A stretch of DNA of 64,000 bases from contig NZ_JACBZR010000001.1 in the NCBI RefSeq assembly GCF_013408335.1, positions 620,001 to 684,000 on the forward strand, in the 5' to 3' direction. The DNA is from Nocardioides panzhihuensis (lineage in GTDB: Bacteria > Actinomycetota > Actinomycetes > Propionibacteriales > Nocardioidaceae). Shown in pieces: positions 15,089 through 25,550 of the stretch. The position numbers and the translations under genes were made by a program. How positions within the stretch are numbered: the first letter of the stretch is position 1; each line of letters begins with the position of its first letter. The notes beneath the pieces are model-generated. The model did not search any database, was not told where the DNA came from, and worked only from the letters and a program-made list of their open reading frames with translations.

Positions 15089-15781
15089 ATGGGAACGACC
15101 CCCGAGCCATTCCGTGGCCAGAATCCTGATCCGAATCTTCGGATCAGCGATGCCGACCGCCACAAGGTGGCCGACATCCTGCGCGAGGCCGCCGGCGAGG
15201 GACGTCTGGAGATCGACGAGCTCGACGACCGCCTCGACGCGACCTTCAAGGCCAAGACGTACGCCGACCTGATCCCGATCACCGTCGACCTGCCGGCCGC
15301 GGGGACCCCATCGCTGCCGGTCCCGCAGAGCTCGCCCGTCACCGGCAAGAGGGTGGCGGTCTTCGCCGACAGCCCGATCGAGAGCCAGCTCTACGTCGCG
15401 ATCATGAGCGGTGTCGACCGGCGCGGGGTCTGGACGGTCCCGGCGACCGGAAACGTGATCGCGCTGATGGGTGGTGCCGAGCTCGACATGCGCCAGGCGC
15501 AGTTCTCCGCCCAGGAGACCGTGATCTACGCCAACGCGATCATGGGTGGCGTCAACATCACCGTCGGCCCCGAGGTCCAGGTCGTGATGCAGGGCGTCGG
15601 GATCATGGGCGGCTACGTCGGTCCGAGCGGGATCGAGCCGAGCGGTGGCCCGGTGCTGCGGGTGAAGGGGCTGGCGCTGATGGGTGGCGTCACCGTCATC
15701 CGTAAGCCGTTGAAGGCGGCCAAGGGCAAGCAGCTGCGGATGCCGCCGCCGCACGAGCTCCCGCCGCACGGGCTGCACTAG
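15089..15781 (+). CDS. DUF1707 and LiaF-like C-terminal domain protein, copy 2
   Basis: 230 residues and a clear paralogue of the preceding gene: the first 45 residues of the DUF1707 domain are nearly identical, and the solenoid turns read ALMGGAELD, AIMGGVNITV, GIMGGYVG and ALMGGVTVIR instead of VLGD. The tail is basic and Pro/His-rich. The start at 15089 aligns with copy 1 and follows a TAGCAT box; 24 upstream in-frame codons were rejected. The conserved N-terminus and diverged core suggest shared partners but different ligands; this is inference. Confidence 0.82.
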   Translation: MGTTPEPFRGQNPDPNLRISDADRHKVADILREAAGEGRLEIDELDDRLDATFKAKTYADLIPITVDLPAAGTPSLPVPQSSPVTGKRVAVFADSPIESQLYVAIMSGVDRRGVWTVPATGNVIALMGGAELDMRQAQFSAQETVIYANAIMGGVNITVGPEVQVVMQGVGIMGGYVGPSGIEPSGGPVLRVKGLALMGGVTVIRKPLKAAKGKQLRMPPPHELPPHGLH

Positions 15782-15866
15782 CGACACCCGCGGCTGAGGC
15801 CGCCGCTCGGGTCCGCTCCGCGGACCGGTCTTGCCGCGCCTGGAGGCGGGGCGCTAACCTCACCTC

Positions 15867-15903
15867 AACAAGTTATTGTCTAGTTACTTAATCAACAAAG
15901 GAG
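15867..15903 (+). promoter_or_regulatory. AT-rich promoter/operator and RBS of the sulfatase gene
   Basis: A sharp drop in GC content with TTATTG, CTAGTTACTTAAT and a strong AAAGGAG (15897-15903) 7 nt before the ATG. TTGT and ACAA flank the segment as an imperfect dyad. The contrast with surrounding sequence suggests a regulated promoter. Confidence 0.5.
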
Positions 15904-15910
15904 CCTCAGG

Positions 15911-17650
15911 ATGAAGCCGAGGTGGAGCGCACTGCTGGGCGTCGCACTCCTGGCGGTCGCGGCGCTGGTCGTCGGGCTCCTGGTCGCCGGTCCGAGGACC
16001 GTCGTGGCCGGCCCCGCGGCGGCGGGCCCGTCGGCCGCGCCGGTCGCGGAGCCCGCGGCCGAGCTGGCCGCCACGACCGACGAGCGCCCCGACATGATCC
16101 TGATCCTGATGGACGACTTCTCCCTGGAGCTGCTCCGGACGATGCCGGAGGCGACCAAGATGGCGGCCGAGGGTGCGACGTACCAGAACTCCTTCGTCAT
16201 CGACTCGCTGTGCTGCCCGTCCCGCGCGGCGCTGCTGACCGGGCAGACCCCGCACCACACCAAGGTCCTCACCAACACCCAGAACGACCCGGAGCACCCG
16301 GTCGGCGGGTGGTCGGCGTTCCAGCGCTACGGCAACGTCGAGAAGCAGTTCAGCATCGGCCTCCAGGAGGCCGGCTACACGACCGGGTTCGTGGGGAAGT
16401 ACATCAACGCCTACGAGGCCACCCTCGGCTCCGACGGCAAGCGTGTCCCTCCGCCCAAGGTGCCCGGCTGGGACTCGTGGAACGCGCTCCTCGGTGGCGC
16501 CTACGGCGGCTGGGGCTACCAGAGCACCTTCCTCGACGGCAACGGCGCGGTGCAGCTGCGCAACCACCCGCGACCGCCGACCTCTGCCGGCCCAGCCGTG
16601 AAGGACGCCGGGTACGCCACCAACGTCACCCGCGACTACGCCCTCGCCTTCATCAAGAAGCACAGAGTCACCGAGCAGCGCGAGGACAGAAAGCCCTACT
16701 TCCTCGAGATCGCCGCCTACGGGCCTCACTCGCGTCTCGGCCACCACTACCCGGGCCTGGACACCTGGTTCCCGCCCGCGTTCGCCGACCAAGCGCCCGC
16801 CGGCAACCCCGCGGGCGGCAACTGCGGCCGGTTCGAGTGCGCCGACCTGACGTTGAAGGACCTCGTCGGCTACGGCGACGACCGCTGGGACAACGCGCCC
16901 ACCTACCTCGGCCGCGGGGGGCGTACGTCGCAGGCCCCCGCCTGGCGCACCAACAAGGTCTCGCTGAGCGACGAGACCGCGCTGAGCCAGTACCGCGACC
17001 GCGCCCGGATGGTGCAGTCGATCGATCGGATGATCACCGAGGTGCGCGAAGCCGCCGGGGAGGACGCCTACATCGTGCTGACCTCCGACAACGGCTTCCA
17101 CCTCGGTCAGCACCAGCTCAACGGCGGCAAGGGCGCCCCCTACGACTCCGACACCCGCGTCCCTCTGGTCGTCGTCGGCCCCGACGTGGTGCCCGGCACG
17201 CGCAGCCAGTTCGTCAACAACATCGACCTCGCGCCGACCTTCCTCGACATCGCGGACGCCCGGACACCGGCGTACGTCTCGGGGAGCTCGTTCGCCGACA
17301 CACTGAGCCGGCCGAGGCTGCCTGGTGGGAGGTACGCCTTCTTCGAGCACACCTACGCCAAGTCCCATCCCGGTGAGGTCGATCTCGACAAGGGGTCGGG
17401 TGGGACCATCGACATCATCCCGTCCTACATCGCGGTGCGCGGCTCGCAGGGCCTGCTGGTCCGGTTCGACCTGGACAAGTCCTGGAGAGGCACCGACTAC
17501 GCCTACGAGCTCTACCGCTACGACCGGCCGTGGGAGGACCGCAACGTCTTCGCCGAGGACCATGCGAAGCCGTACGCCCGGGATCTGATGCGCCGGCTGA
17601 ATGCCTACGAGGGCTGTGCGCCGGCAGTCTGCCGGGCTCTGACCCGCTGA
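15911..17650 (+). CDS. Secreted sulfatase (N-acetylglucosamine-6-sulfatase-like)
   Basis: A 579-residue hydrolase of sulfate esters. Residues 1-35 form a signal peptide or membrane anchor. The metal-binding DD of MILILMDD is at 68-69. The formylglycine motif CCPSR has the modified cysteine at about 101, followed by AALLTGQ. LTSDNGFHLGQH near 395 carries the second metal site. The substrate is probably a sulfated sugar. A candidate maturation enzyme (FGE) lies 43 kb away in this window. A strong RBS and AT-rich upstream region suggest separate regulation. Confidence 0.88.
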   Translation: MKPRWSALLGVALLAVAALVVGLLVAGPRTVVAGPAAAGPSAAPVAEPAAELAATTDERPDMILILMDDFSLELLRTMPEATKMAAEGATYQNSFVIDSLCCPSRAALLTGQTPHHTKVLTNTQNDPEHPVGGWSAFQRYGNVEKQFSIGLQEAGYTTGFVGKYINAYEATLGSDGKRVPPPKVPGWDSWNALLGGAYGGWGYQSTFLDGNGAVQLRNHPRPPTSAGPAVKDAGYATNVTRDYALAFIKKHRVTEQREDRKPYFLEIAAYGPHSRLGHHYPGLDTWFPPAFADQAPAGNPAGGNCGRFECADLTLKDLVGYGDDRWDNAPTYLGRGGRTSQAPAWRTNKVSLSDETALSQYRDRARMVQSIDRMITEVREAAGEDAYIVLTSDNGFHLGQHQLNGGKGAPYDSDTRVPLVVVGPDVVPGTRSQFVNNIDLAPTFLDIADARTPAYVSGSSFADTLSRPRLPGGRYAFFEHTYAKSHPGEVDLDKGSGGTIDIIPSYIAVRGSQGLLVRFDLDKSWRGTDYAYELYRYDRPWEDRNVFAEDHAKPYARDLMRRLNAYEGCAPAVCRALTR

Positions 17651-17754
17651 TTCCGGATCTGGGCTATGGTGTCTCCGCCGGGGCCGATGTGGCCTCGGTC
17701 ACTTCACAACGGATCGTCCGGCACGTACCTGCCGGTGAAGGAGACAACGGAATC

Positions 17755-18830
<1,076 letters not shown>

Positions 18831-18831
<1 letters not shown>

Positions 18832-18866
18832 CCACCGCCCCCGGTGGTCGAGCTTGTCGAGACTCA
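18831..18866. terminator. Hairpin and dispersed-repeat remnant between convergent genes
   Basis: ACCACCG (18831-18837) pairs with CGGTGGT (18842-18848) around CCCC. It is followed by GGTCGAGCTTGTCGAGACTC, which resembles the GGTCGAG/CTCGACC repeat family found inside thiO and thiD. It probably ends transcripts from both sides and looks like an intergenic relic of that repeat. Confidence 0.55.
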
Positions 18867-19856
18867 GTGCTGCTGGTTCATCCGAGCCAGCATCGCGTTG
18901 TAGGCATCGAGGGCCTCGTCGCTGTCGGGATCCACGGATCCCGGCTCGGCGGGGCCTTCGTCGGCCCCATGAACAGCAGAGCCACGTGCGCTCTCCTGGG
19001 CGAGATGGGTGGTGCGTACGCCATCGAGGAAGCGGCCGGTCATCTTGACCCGTCGCTCCGGTGAGGTGACCACGGCGATGACCAGACCGATGGCGAGGAA
19101 CATCATGCCGCCGTCGCCGCCGGCCCACATCAGGCCGCCGGCGGTCTGGATGTCCTTGACCGCGTCGAGCGCCCACTCGGGCCGGGCCTCGGAGTAGACC
19201 GGATAGAGGTCGCGCTCCGTCTGCAGCATCACGATCCCGACGATCGTGTCGGGCACCATGCCGACCACGAGAAGGGCGATCCGGCCCAGGTAGGGCAGGT
19301 CGGAGCGCACCTTCTCCTCACCGATCGTGCCGGTGAGGAAGAGGAATCCGGAGACGACGTAGAGGATCTGCTCGCCGACCATCAGCGTGGTGCTCTGCGC
19401 CATCGCGTCCATGAACCCGGACAGGTGGGTGCCGATGATCACCACCGAGTAGAGCAGGGTGCCGGTGACCGGGTGGACCAGGATGGTGACCGGGAGCGAT
19501 CGCATCACCCGCTCGGCGCGCGGTCCGGTCTCGGCGATGACCGTGAGCGGATGGCCCAGCACGAGCAGCGTGGGCACGACCATGATCAGGGTCAGGTGGA
19601 GCACCATGTGCATCCAGGCCAGCGACATCGCATAGCCGTTGATCGCCGAGGCGATGACGACGTACATCAGAGCGAGGCCGGTCAGGAACGACGCCACCCG
19701 CCAGCCCTTGACCGTCGAAGCCGCTCCGGCGGCGTTGCGAAGGGTGAGGTAGCTCGCCGCGAGGATCACCGCGGCGAGCAACCAGCCGGGCTGGAGACTC
19801 CAGGTGGTGAAGAACTCGGACCAGCCGAGCGCGGGCAGGGAGCCGTGGTCGTGCAT
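18864..19856 (-). CDS. ctaG: Cytochrome c oxidase assembly protein of the CtaG (caa3) family
   Basis: A 330-residue integral membrane protein with about seven helices. HDHGSLP at the N-terminus, the histidines in LAWMHMVLHLTLIMVVPTLLVLGHP and the segment IIGTHLSGFMDAM are typical of CtaG, which delivers copper to cytochrome oxidase. A hydrophilic Glu/Asp-rich tail of about 60 residues follows the last helix. Minus-strand TACCGT 6 nt before the ATG suggests a leaderless message. It converges on the ABC ATPase. Confidence 0.88.
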   Translation of the reverse strand: MHDHGSLPALGWSEFFTTWSLQPGWLLAAVILAASYLTLRNAAGAASTVKGWRVASFLTGLALMYVVIASAINGYAMSLAWMHMVLHLTLIMVVPTLLVLGHPLTVIAETGPRAERVMRSLPVTILVHPVTGTLLYSVVIIGTHLSGFMDAMAQSTTLMVGEQILYVVSGFLFLTGTIGEEKVRSDLPYLGRIALLVVGMVPDTIVGIVMLQTERDLYPVYSEARPEWALDAVKDIQTAGGLMWAGGDGGMMFLAIGLVIAVVTSPERRVKMTGRFLDGVRTTHLAQESARGSAVHGADEGPAEPGSVDPDSDEALDAYNAMLARMNQQH

Positions 19857-19862
19857 GGTCTC

Positions 19863-19868
19863 ACGGTA
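19863..19868 (-). promoter_or_regulatory. -10 box (TACCGT) of ctaG
   Basis: TACCGT on the minus strand, 6 nt from the ATG at 19856; no Shine-Dalgarno is present. Confidence 0.5.
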
Positions 19869-19889
19869 TCTCCGGGTCCCGACCGGAAG

Positions 19890-20552
19890 TTATTTCGGGC
19901 GGCTGCCGGGGTCGATCAGTGGTACCAGGAACAGCCGGGCCAGGGCGCGGAGCTGCGCGTCGTCGTCGATGTCGACGACCTCGCTCGGGGTGACCAGGAA
20001 CGACGTCGAGGTGCGGACCATCAGCTCGGCGACGAGCTCGACCTCTACCTCGGCCGGTACGTTTCCGGCGCGCTGCTCGCGCCGCAGCTGGCCTGCCACG
20101 AAGCGTGCGATGGTGGCCACCGTGCGGCCGCCGTCGCCGGCGATCGAGTGCACCAGTGAGTCGGTCTCGACGGTGAGCAGGCCGCCGATCAGCGGGTTGC
20201 CGCGGATCGCCCGCATCGCGCTGGCGAAGCCGATCTCGACGCGCTCGGCGGCGTCGGCGGCATCGGCGATGTCGAGCACGAACTGGTCGAAGTAGCGCTG
20301 GAACTCGCGGCGTACGACCTGCTCGACCAGGGCGTCCTTGTTGGTGAAGCGCCGGTAGACGGTGATCCGGGCGACCCCGGCCCGCTTGGCGACCTCCTCC
20401 ATGGTGGTGCGCTTGATCCCGATCTGACGGAACTGCTCCGCGGCCGCGTCGAGGAGCCTGGCGGTCACCGCCTCGTCCTCGATGGGCTCGGCGACGTCGG
20501 CGAGGGCCCTGGCGAGCAGCGACCCGGGCTCGTCCTCCGGGAGGGTGTCCAT
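19890..20552 (-). CDS. TetR family transcriptional regulator
   Basis: 220 residues. The N-terminal TetR helix-turn-helix spans about residues 25-75: RLLDAAAEQFRQIGIKRTTMEEVAKRAGVARITVYRRFTNKDAL. The C-terminal ligand-binding part (about 80-220) is unassigned. The ATG at 20552 lies 5 bp after the stop of an alpha/beta hydrolase on the same strand, so the two are probably co-transcribed and the regulator may control the pair. The ligand is unknown. Confidence 0.88.
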   Translation of the reverse strand: MDTLPEDEPGSLLARALADVAEPIEDEAVTARLLDAAAEQFRQIGIKRTTMEEVAKRAGVARITVYRRFTNKDALVEQVVRREFQRYFDQFVLDIADAADAAERVEIGFASAMRAIRGNPLIGGLLTVETDSLVHSIAGDGGRTVATIARFVAGQLRREQRAGNVPAEVEVELVAELMVRTSTSFLVTPSEVVDIDDDAQLRALARLFLVPLIDPGSRPK

Positions 20553-20557
20553 CAGGG

Positions 20558-21484
20558 CTAGGCCGTGATGGTGCGGTCGCCGGCGGCCCGGTCGGCGGTG
20601 CGACGGACGACCCTGATGAAGGCCGGCCACAGCGGGCGGGGCAGGTCGTGGCCCATGCCCTTGAACAGGGTGAGCTCGGCGCCAGGGACGGCAGCAGCGG
20701 TCGCCCGGCCACCGGAGACGTGGACCATCTTGTCGTTCAGGCCGTGGATGACGCTGAACGGGACTTGGAGGCGCCCGAGATCCTTGGTGCGGTCGGGCTG
20801 GGCGAGGACGGTGAGCATCTGCCGCGCGACGGCTGCCGAGCTCACGCCGCGGTTCCAGGTCTCGATCGCCCGGCGGCGTACGTCGTCCTCGGGCTCGGGG
20901 AAGGCCGGCGAGCCGATCTGGACGCCGCCCTTGATCTGACGCTCGATGTAGCCCTCCAGCCCGGGCTTCTTGATGACCAGCGCCGGCAGCAGGGTCGGGT
21001 GCTGGAAGCCGACCGCACGGTGGCCGGTCGTGGACATCGTCGAACAGACCGAGCGCACCCTGTCAGGGTGGCGGATGGCGAGGGTCTGGGCGATCATCCC
21101 GCCCATGGACACGCCCCAGACGTGCGCGGAGTCGATGTCGAGATGGGTCAGCAGCGCGGCCGCGTCGTCGGCGAGGTCGTCCAGGGTGTACGGCACCGGG
21201 GTCGGCAGCCCCGCGAACGCCCGTGCCAGCCGGGCGAGCGTGATCCGCTCGTCTGACGGGTGCGGCGCGGAGTGGCCGACGTCGCGGTTGTCGTAGCGGA
21301 CCACGTAGAACCCGGCCTCGGCCAGCTGCTCGCACAGCTGGACGTCCCACCAGGTCATCGGGCCACCGAGCCCCATGATCAGCAGCAGCGGGTCAGCGCT
21401 GGGGCTGCCGAACGTGTCGTACGCCAGCTCGATCCCTCCGGGGAGGAAGGCTCTGGACTCGGTCGGCTCGGCGGGGGTGGTCAT
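20558..21484 (-). CDS. Alpha/beta fold hydrolase
   Basis: A 308-residue hydrolase. The oxyanion region is LLLIMGLGGPMTWWD and the conserved turn is YDNRDVGHSA. The nucleophile elbow is GVSMG with Ser near residue 128, the acid is probably the Asp in HGLNDKMV, and the His lies in GMGHDLPRPLW. The sequence resembles epoxide-hydrolase or esterase-like proteins with a Trp-rich cap; the substrate is not predictable. It is the first gene of a two-gene unit with a TetR regulator. A TAAAGT -10 lies 6 nt before its ATG. Confidence 0.85.
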   Translation of the reverse strand: MTTPAEPTESRAFLPGGIELAYDTFGSPSADPLLLIMGLGGPMTWWDVQLCEQLAEAGFYVVRYDNRDVGHSAPHPSDERITLARLARAFAGLPTPVPYTLDDLADDAAALLTHLDIDSAHVWGVSMGGMIAQTLAIRHPDRVRSVCSTMSTTGHRAVGFQHPTLLPALVIKKPGLEGYIERQIKGGVQIGSPAFPEPEDDVRRRAIETWNRGVSSAAVARQMLTVLAQPDRTKDLGRLQVPFSVIHGLNDKMVHVSGGRATAAAVPGAELTLFKGMGHDLPRPLWPAFIRVVRRTADRAAGDRTITA

Positions 21485-21490
21485 GTGCCG

Positions 21491-21496
21491 ACTTTA
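21491..21496 (-). promoter_or_regulatory. -10 box (TAAAGT) of the hydrolase-tetR unit
   Basis: TAAAGT on the minus strand, 6 nt from the ATG at 21484. The rest of the gap up to 21621 is GC-rich and holds a possible hairpin (CGGGC, CGCCCG) below glpX. Confidence 0.5.
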
Positions 21497-21621
21497 CCGG
21501 GCTCGGCCCAGCGTCCCGGGAAGCGTAGATCTCGACCCGCCCGTCGCCCGGGCTCGCAAGCTCGCCCGAGCGGGGCTCGCTCGATCTTTTCGCGTTCGCC
21601 CGGCGCAAGCGCCGTGCGAGC

Positions 21622-22641
21622 TCAAAAGTCGATCGCGCTGTAGGCCTTGAGCTTGGCGAGCTGGTGCTCGGAGGTGACCTTGCGGATGGTGCCGGAGCGG
21701 CTGCGCATCACCAGGGAATCGGTGACGACGGCGCCGTGGGGGAGGTACTGCACGCCGCGCATCAGGTCGCCGTCGGTGATGCCGGTGGCAACGAAGAAGC
21801 AGTCGTCACCCGTGACCAGGTCGTCGGTGTGGAGCACGAAGTCGGGGTCGAGGTTGTGGCCGGCGTCGAGGGCGCGCTGGCGCTCCTCGTCGTCCTTCGG
21901 CCACAGCCGGCCCTGGATGGTGCCGCCGAGAGCCTTCATCGCGCAGGCGGCGACGATGCCCTCGGGAGTGCCGCCGATGCCCATCAGCAGGTCGGCGCCG
22001 CTGCCCGCGCGGGCAGCGGAGATCGCACCTGCGACGTCGCCGTCGACGATGAACTTGATCCGGGCGCCGGTCTCGCGGATCTCTTCGACCATCTTCTCGT
22101 GGCGCGGCCGGTCGAGCACGATCACGGTGATGTCGGAGGTCGTGGTGTCCTTCGCCTTCGCCACCGCGGCGATGTTCTCCGCGACCGGCAGACGGATGTC
22201 GACGACGTCGGCCGCCTCGGGGCCGGTGACCAGCTTCTCCATGTAGAAGACGGCGCTCGGGTCGTACATGCTGCCGCGCGGGGCGACCGCCATCACCGCG
22301 ACCGCGTTGCTCATGCCCTTGGCAGTCAGCGTGGTGCCGTCGATCGGGTCGACCGCGACGTCGCACTCGGGGCCGGTGCCGTCGCCGACGCGCTCGCCGT
22401 TGTAGAGCATCGGGGCGTTGTCCTTCTCGCCCTCGCCGATCACGACCGTGCCGTCCATGGCGACCGTGGAGATCATCGTGCGCATCGCGTTGACCGCGAC
22501 CCCGTCGGCACCGTTCTTGTCGCCGCGGCCGACCCAGCGGGATGCGGCCATCGCCGCCGCCTCGGTGACGCGCACCAGCTCCAAGGCCAGGTTGCGGTCA
22601 GGGGCGGTGGGGGCGACGCCGAGCGGCTGGGTGTCGTTCAT
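21622..22641 (-). CDS. glpX: Fructose-1,6-bisphosphatase class II
   Basis: A 339-residue GlpX-type phosphatase that removes the 1-phosphate in gluconeogenesis. Conserved metal and substrate segments are [41 protein letters not shown] (about 98-105), DRPRHEKM and the GIGGTPEG loop near 210. The length is typical and all metal-binding acids seem present. A TAGATT -10 lies 6 nt before the ATG. Confidence 0.95.
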   Translation of the reverse strand: MNDTQPLGVAPTAPDRNLALELVRVTEAAAMAASRWVGRGDKNGADGVAVNAMRTMISTVAMDGTVVIGEGEKDNAPMLYNGERVGDGTGPECDVAVDPIDGTTLTAKGMSNAVAVMAVAPRGSMYDPSAVFYMEKLVTGPEAADVVDIRLPVAENIAAVAKAKDTTTSDITVIVLDRPRHEKMVEEIRETGARIKFIVDGDVAGAISAARAGSGADLLMGIGGTPEGIVAACAMKALGGTIQGRLWPKDDEERQRALDAGHNLDPDFVLHTDDLVTGDDCFFVATGITDGDLMRGVQYLPHGAVVTDSLVMRSRSGTIRKVTSEHQLAKLKAYSAIDF

Positions 22642-22647
22642 GAGGCC

Positions 22648-22653
22648 AATCTA
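22648..22653 (-). promoter_or_regulatory. -10 box (TAGATT) of glpX
   Basis: TAGATT on the minus strand, 6 nt from the ATG at 22641. Confidence 0.5.
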
Positions 22654-22683
22654 TCGGCCGGGCGCGTCAGGCTGGCCCTGGTG

Positions 22684-23382
22684 TCACTTGATCGATCCAG
22701 AGACAAGCCTCACAGCGAATCCCGACTGCGGGTCGTTCAGAACCTGCTCGGTGGGGCCGTCCTCGACGACGTGGCCATCCTCGATCACCACCACCCGGTC
22801 GGCGAGCGCGCGGGCGTCGGCGGCGTCGTGGGTGACGATGATGGCGGTCCGGTCCGCTAGGGCGGTGCGCAGCGTCTGTCGCAGTGCGGGACGTACGTCG
22901 ACGTCCAGAGACGCCATCGGCTCGTCGAGCAGGAGGAGCTCGGGGTCGGCCGCGAGGGCCCGGGCCACCGCCACCCGCTGGGCCTGCCCGCCGGAGATCT
23001 CTGTGGGTCTGCGCCCGGAGAGCGTCTCCGCGCCGACCTCGGTGAGGTGGCGGATGGCGAGCTCGTCGGCCCGGCGGCGGCGTACGCCCCGGGCTCGCGG
23101 AGCGAAGGCGACGTTGGCCAGCACCGACATGTGCGGGAAGAGCAGCGGGTCCTGGGCCAGCAGCGCCACCCCGCGAGCGTGCGGGGGAGTGGCGTCGAGG
23201 ACGCGGTCACCGAGGCGTACCTCTCCGTCGTCGGGGCGCAGAAGTCCGGCGATCACGCCGAGGAGGCTCGACTTGCCGGCACCGTTGGGCCCGGTGATCG
23301 CGACCGTCTCCCCGGCGGCCACGTCGAGGGTGACGTCGATGCCGCGCCGGGCGATCACTGCCCGGAGGTAAAGGGCACTCAT
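22684..23382 (-). CDS. modC: Molybdate ABC transporter ATP-binding protein, short form
   Basis: A 232-residue ATPase with Walker [11 protein letters not shown]-loop [14 protein letters not shown], signature [15 protein letters not shown], Walker [13 protein letters not shown] and H-loop VTHDAADA. It stops soon after the nucleotide-binding domain and lacks the C-terminal TOBE/Mop domain of the longer ModC proteins. That domain is instead in the protein at the head of this operon. The start at 23382 overlaps the modB stop by 4 nt. The longer upstream in-frame extension is a shadow of modB. Confidence 0.88.
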   Translation of the reverse strand: MSALYLRAVIARRGIDVTLDVAAGETVAITGPNGAGKSSLLGVIAGLLRPDDGEVRLGDRVLDATPPHARGVALLAQDPLLFPHMSVLANVAFAPRARGVRRRRADELAIRHLTEVGAETLSGRRPTEISGGQAQRVAVARALAADPELLLLDEPMASLDVDVRPALRQTLRTALADRTAIIVTHDAADARALADRVVVIEDGHVVEDGPTEQVLNDPQSGFAVRLVSGSIK

Positions 23383-24221
23383 AGCGCTCTTCCGTGGCGG
23401 GCGAAGCCGATCACGGCGATGGCGACGACGACCAGCACCAGCGAGAGCGCGACCGCAGCGTCGGGGTCGTCGACACGGAGCAGGTAGACCTGGAGAGGCA
23501 TCGTGCTGGTGACCCCGGGAAGGTTGCCGGCGAAGGTGATCGTGGCGCCGAACTCGCCCAGGCAGCGGGCGAAGGCGAGGACCGACCCGGAGAGCAGTCC
23601 GGGCGCGACCAGCGGAAGGGTGACGCGCCGGAAGACGGTGGTCGGGCGGGCTCCGAGCGTGGCCGCGACCGCTTCGTACCGGGTGCCGCTGGTGCGCAGG
23701 GCCCCCTCGAGGCTGATCACTAGGAACGGCAGAGCGACGAAGGTCTGCGCGATCACGACGGCGAGGGTGGTGAACGGGATCTGGATGCCGACCAGGTCCA
23801 GGGACTGGCCGAGCAGCCCGCGGCGGCCGAAGGTGTAGAGCAGCGCCAGCCCGCTGACCACCGGCGGCAGCACGAGCGGCAGGAGCGCCAGCGAGCGGAT
23901 CAGGCCCTGGCCCCGGAAGCTGGTGCGGGCGAGCACCGTGGCGAGAGGTACGCCGAGGAGGATGCACAGCACGGTGCCGGCGGTGGCGGTGCGCAGGCTC
24001 AGCCAGAGCGCCTCCAGCGCGGACGGCGAGGTGACGAGCGAGGGGAGGCTCGTCGGGTCGACACGGAGGACGATCGCGGCGAGCGGGAGGATGATGAACG
24101 CCGCGGCGATAGCCGCCGGGAACCACAGCCAGCGTGGCATCCCGACGGACGGACCGGCCCCCCTCTGCCGGTCCGTCCGCCTTGCGGCCCCGAGAAGATC
24201 AGGGCTGGCTGAAGCCGGCAT
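23379..24221 (-). CDS. modB: Molybdate ABC transporter permease
   Basis: About 280 residues with five to six membrane helices. The ATPase-docking EAA loop is [21 protein letters not shown] near 200. [15 protein letters not shown] and [21 protein letters not shown] are typical ModB segments. The ATG at 24221 has an AGAAGG at good spacing and lies 23 nt inside modA; an ATG at 24140 (MPRWLWF) without a clear RBS is the alternative. It probably forms the ModB2C2 channel with modC. Confidence 0.9.
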   Translation of the reverse strand: MPASASPDLLGAARRTDRQRGAGPSVGMPRWLWFPAAIAAAFIILPLAAIVLRVDPTSLPSLVTSPSALEALWLSLRTATAGTVLCILLGVPLATVLARTSFRGQGLIRSLALLPLVLPPVVSGLALLYTFGRRGLLGQSLDLVGIQIPFTTLAVVIAQTFVALPFLVISLEGALRTSGTRYEAVAATLGARPTTVFRRVTLPLVAPGLLSGSVLAFARCLGEFGATITFAGNLPGVTSTMPLQVYLLRVDDPDAAVALSLVLVVVAIAVIGFARHGRAL

Positions 24222-24951
24222 CGGTCAATACCTTCTGCCCGGTCTCGCTCAGCACCAGGTCGACGAACGCCTGGGCGAGCTCGGCGTCATCAGCGCCGTC
24301 GAGGACGCTGATCGGATAGGTGTTCACGACCCGGCCGGACTCCTCGAACTCGACGCCCGTCACGGAGTCGCCGGCGGCGGTCACGTCGGTGACGTAGACC
24401 AGGCCGGCGTCGGCGTCACCGGAGGTGACCTTGGCGAGTACGTCGCTGACCGACTGCTCCTCGCTGACCGGATCGATGTCGACGCCAGTCCGCTTCTCCA
24501 TCTCGGCGGCCGCGTTGCCGCACGGGACCTCGATCGTGCAGACCACGACCTTGGCTCCCGGTTCGGCCAGATCCTGGAAGCCGGAGATCTTCGCCGGGTT
24601 GCCCGGGGGCGTGGCGATCGCCAGCGTGTTGGCGGCGAAGTCCCGTGGGTCGGTGGCGAGGTCGCCGAGCTTGCCCATGTTCTTGGTGTCGGCAGAGGCG
24701 AAGACGTCCGCCGGGGCGCCGTCCTCGATCTGGGCCACCAAGTCCGAGGAGCCGCCGAAGCTCGTGGTCACCTTCACGCCGGGATGCTCCTTCTCGAACT
24801 TCTCGGCCAGCTCGGTGAACGTGTCGGTCAGCGAGGCCGCAGCGAAGACGGTCAGGTCCCGCTCGTCGGCCTGCCCGGTCGCGCTCCCGCAGCCGGCGAG
24901 GACGAGGACGGCCGCTGTGACGACGGCTCCGATCCCGGGCTTGCTGGTCAT
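24199..24951 (-). CDS. modA: Molybdate-binding lipoprotein
   Basis: A 250-residue extracellular binding protein. The lipobox VLAGC (cysteine about residue 21) anchors it. Substrate-contacting segments are [56 protein letters not shown] and the DAGLVYVTD turn. The family order of Ser and acidic residues around the oxyanion site is kept. Its start overlaps the stop of the HTH-TOBE gene (ATGA). Confidence 0.92.
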   Translation of the reverse strand: MTSKPGIGAVVTAAVLVLAGCGSATGQADERDLTVFAAASLTDTFTELAEKFEKEHPGVKVTTSFGGSSDLVAQIEDGAPADVFASADTKNMGKLGDLATDPRDFAANTLAIATPPGNPAKISGFQDLAEPGAKVVVCTIEVPCGNAAAEMEKRTGVDIDPVSEEQSVSDVLAKVTSGDADAGLVYVTDVTAAGDSVTGVEFEESGRVVNTYPISVLDGADDAELAQAFVDLVLSETGQKVLTDAGFSQP

Positions 24952-25337
24952 GGGCGCTCCACGATGACGTTGGTCGACTTGATGGACGCGACCGCGCTGA
25001 CGCCGGGCTCCAGGCCGAGCTCGGTCGCGGCCTCAGCACTCATCAGCGAGACGATCCGGTAGGGCCCGCAGACCATCTCCACCTGGGCCATCACCGTGTC
25101 CATGGTGGTCCTGGTGACGATCCCGAGCATCCGGTTGCGGGCGCTGACCGCCTTCGCCCGATCAGGGGCGGGGGCATCGGCCAGCTCCGAGGCGAGCCCG
25201 GCCAGGACTGTGCCCTCGATGACCGCGCGACCGTTCTCCGTGGCCGCCTCGATCCGTCCCGCGTCGATCCAGCGCCGCACGGTGTCGTCGCTGACACCGA
25301 GGAGCTCGGCGGCTTCGGCGATGCGGTAAGTGGGCAC
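24948..25337 (-). CDS. HTH-TOBE protein heading the molybdate operon
   Basis: 129 residues joining two domains. Residues 1-50 form a MerR/BldC-type helix-turn-helix (YRIAEAAELLGVSDDTVRRWIDAGRI). Residues about 65-129 form a single TOBE/Mop domain (ARNRMLGIVTRTTMDTVMAQVEMVCG and [30 protein letters not shown]), which binds molybdate or tungstate. It lacks an activation domain. Position and architecture suggest a molybdate-responsive repressor or metal-binding accessory for the mod genes; that role is inference. The GTG start follows GATACT by 6 nt. Confidence 0.85.
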   Translation of the reverse strand: MPTYRIAEAAELLGVSDDTVRRWIDAGRIEAATENGRAVIEGTVLAGLASELADAPAPDRAKAVSARNRMLGIVTRTTMDTVMAQVEMVCGPYRIVSLMSAEAATELGLEPGVSAVASIKSTNVIVERP

Positions 25338-25343
25338 CGTACG

Positions 25344-25349
25344 AGTATC
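25344..25349 (-). promoter_or_regulatory. -10 box (GATACT) of the molybdate operon
   Basis: GATACT on the minus strand, 6 nt from the GTG at 25337. From here to 25518 I see no gene; the stretch holds the divergent promoters. Confidence 0.4.
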
Positions 25350-25518
25350 GCATCTGCGGGGGAAGTATGGGCAAAAATCCCGCATCTGCGGAGATTCTCG
25401 ACGCGCCGCCCATGCCGGTCGTGACCACGATTCGAGGGAACATCGGCCGAGTGGGACCATGGAGGGCGTGAGCGAGCGCCAGCGAGGGAACCAGACAATC
25501 AACACGCCGCCGCGTCCG

Positions 25519-25524
25519 TATAAT
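25519..25524 (+). promoter_or_regulatory. Consensus -10 box (TATAAT) of the DUF4245 gene
   Basis: A perfect TATAAT, 26 nt before the GTG at 25551. A GGAGG Shine-Dalgarno (about 25539-25543) lies between, so this message has a short leader. The -35 region is weak. Confidence 0.6.
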
Positions 25525-25550
25525 GGCGCTTGCGCCACGGAGGTGGCGGC

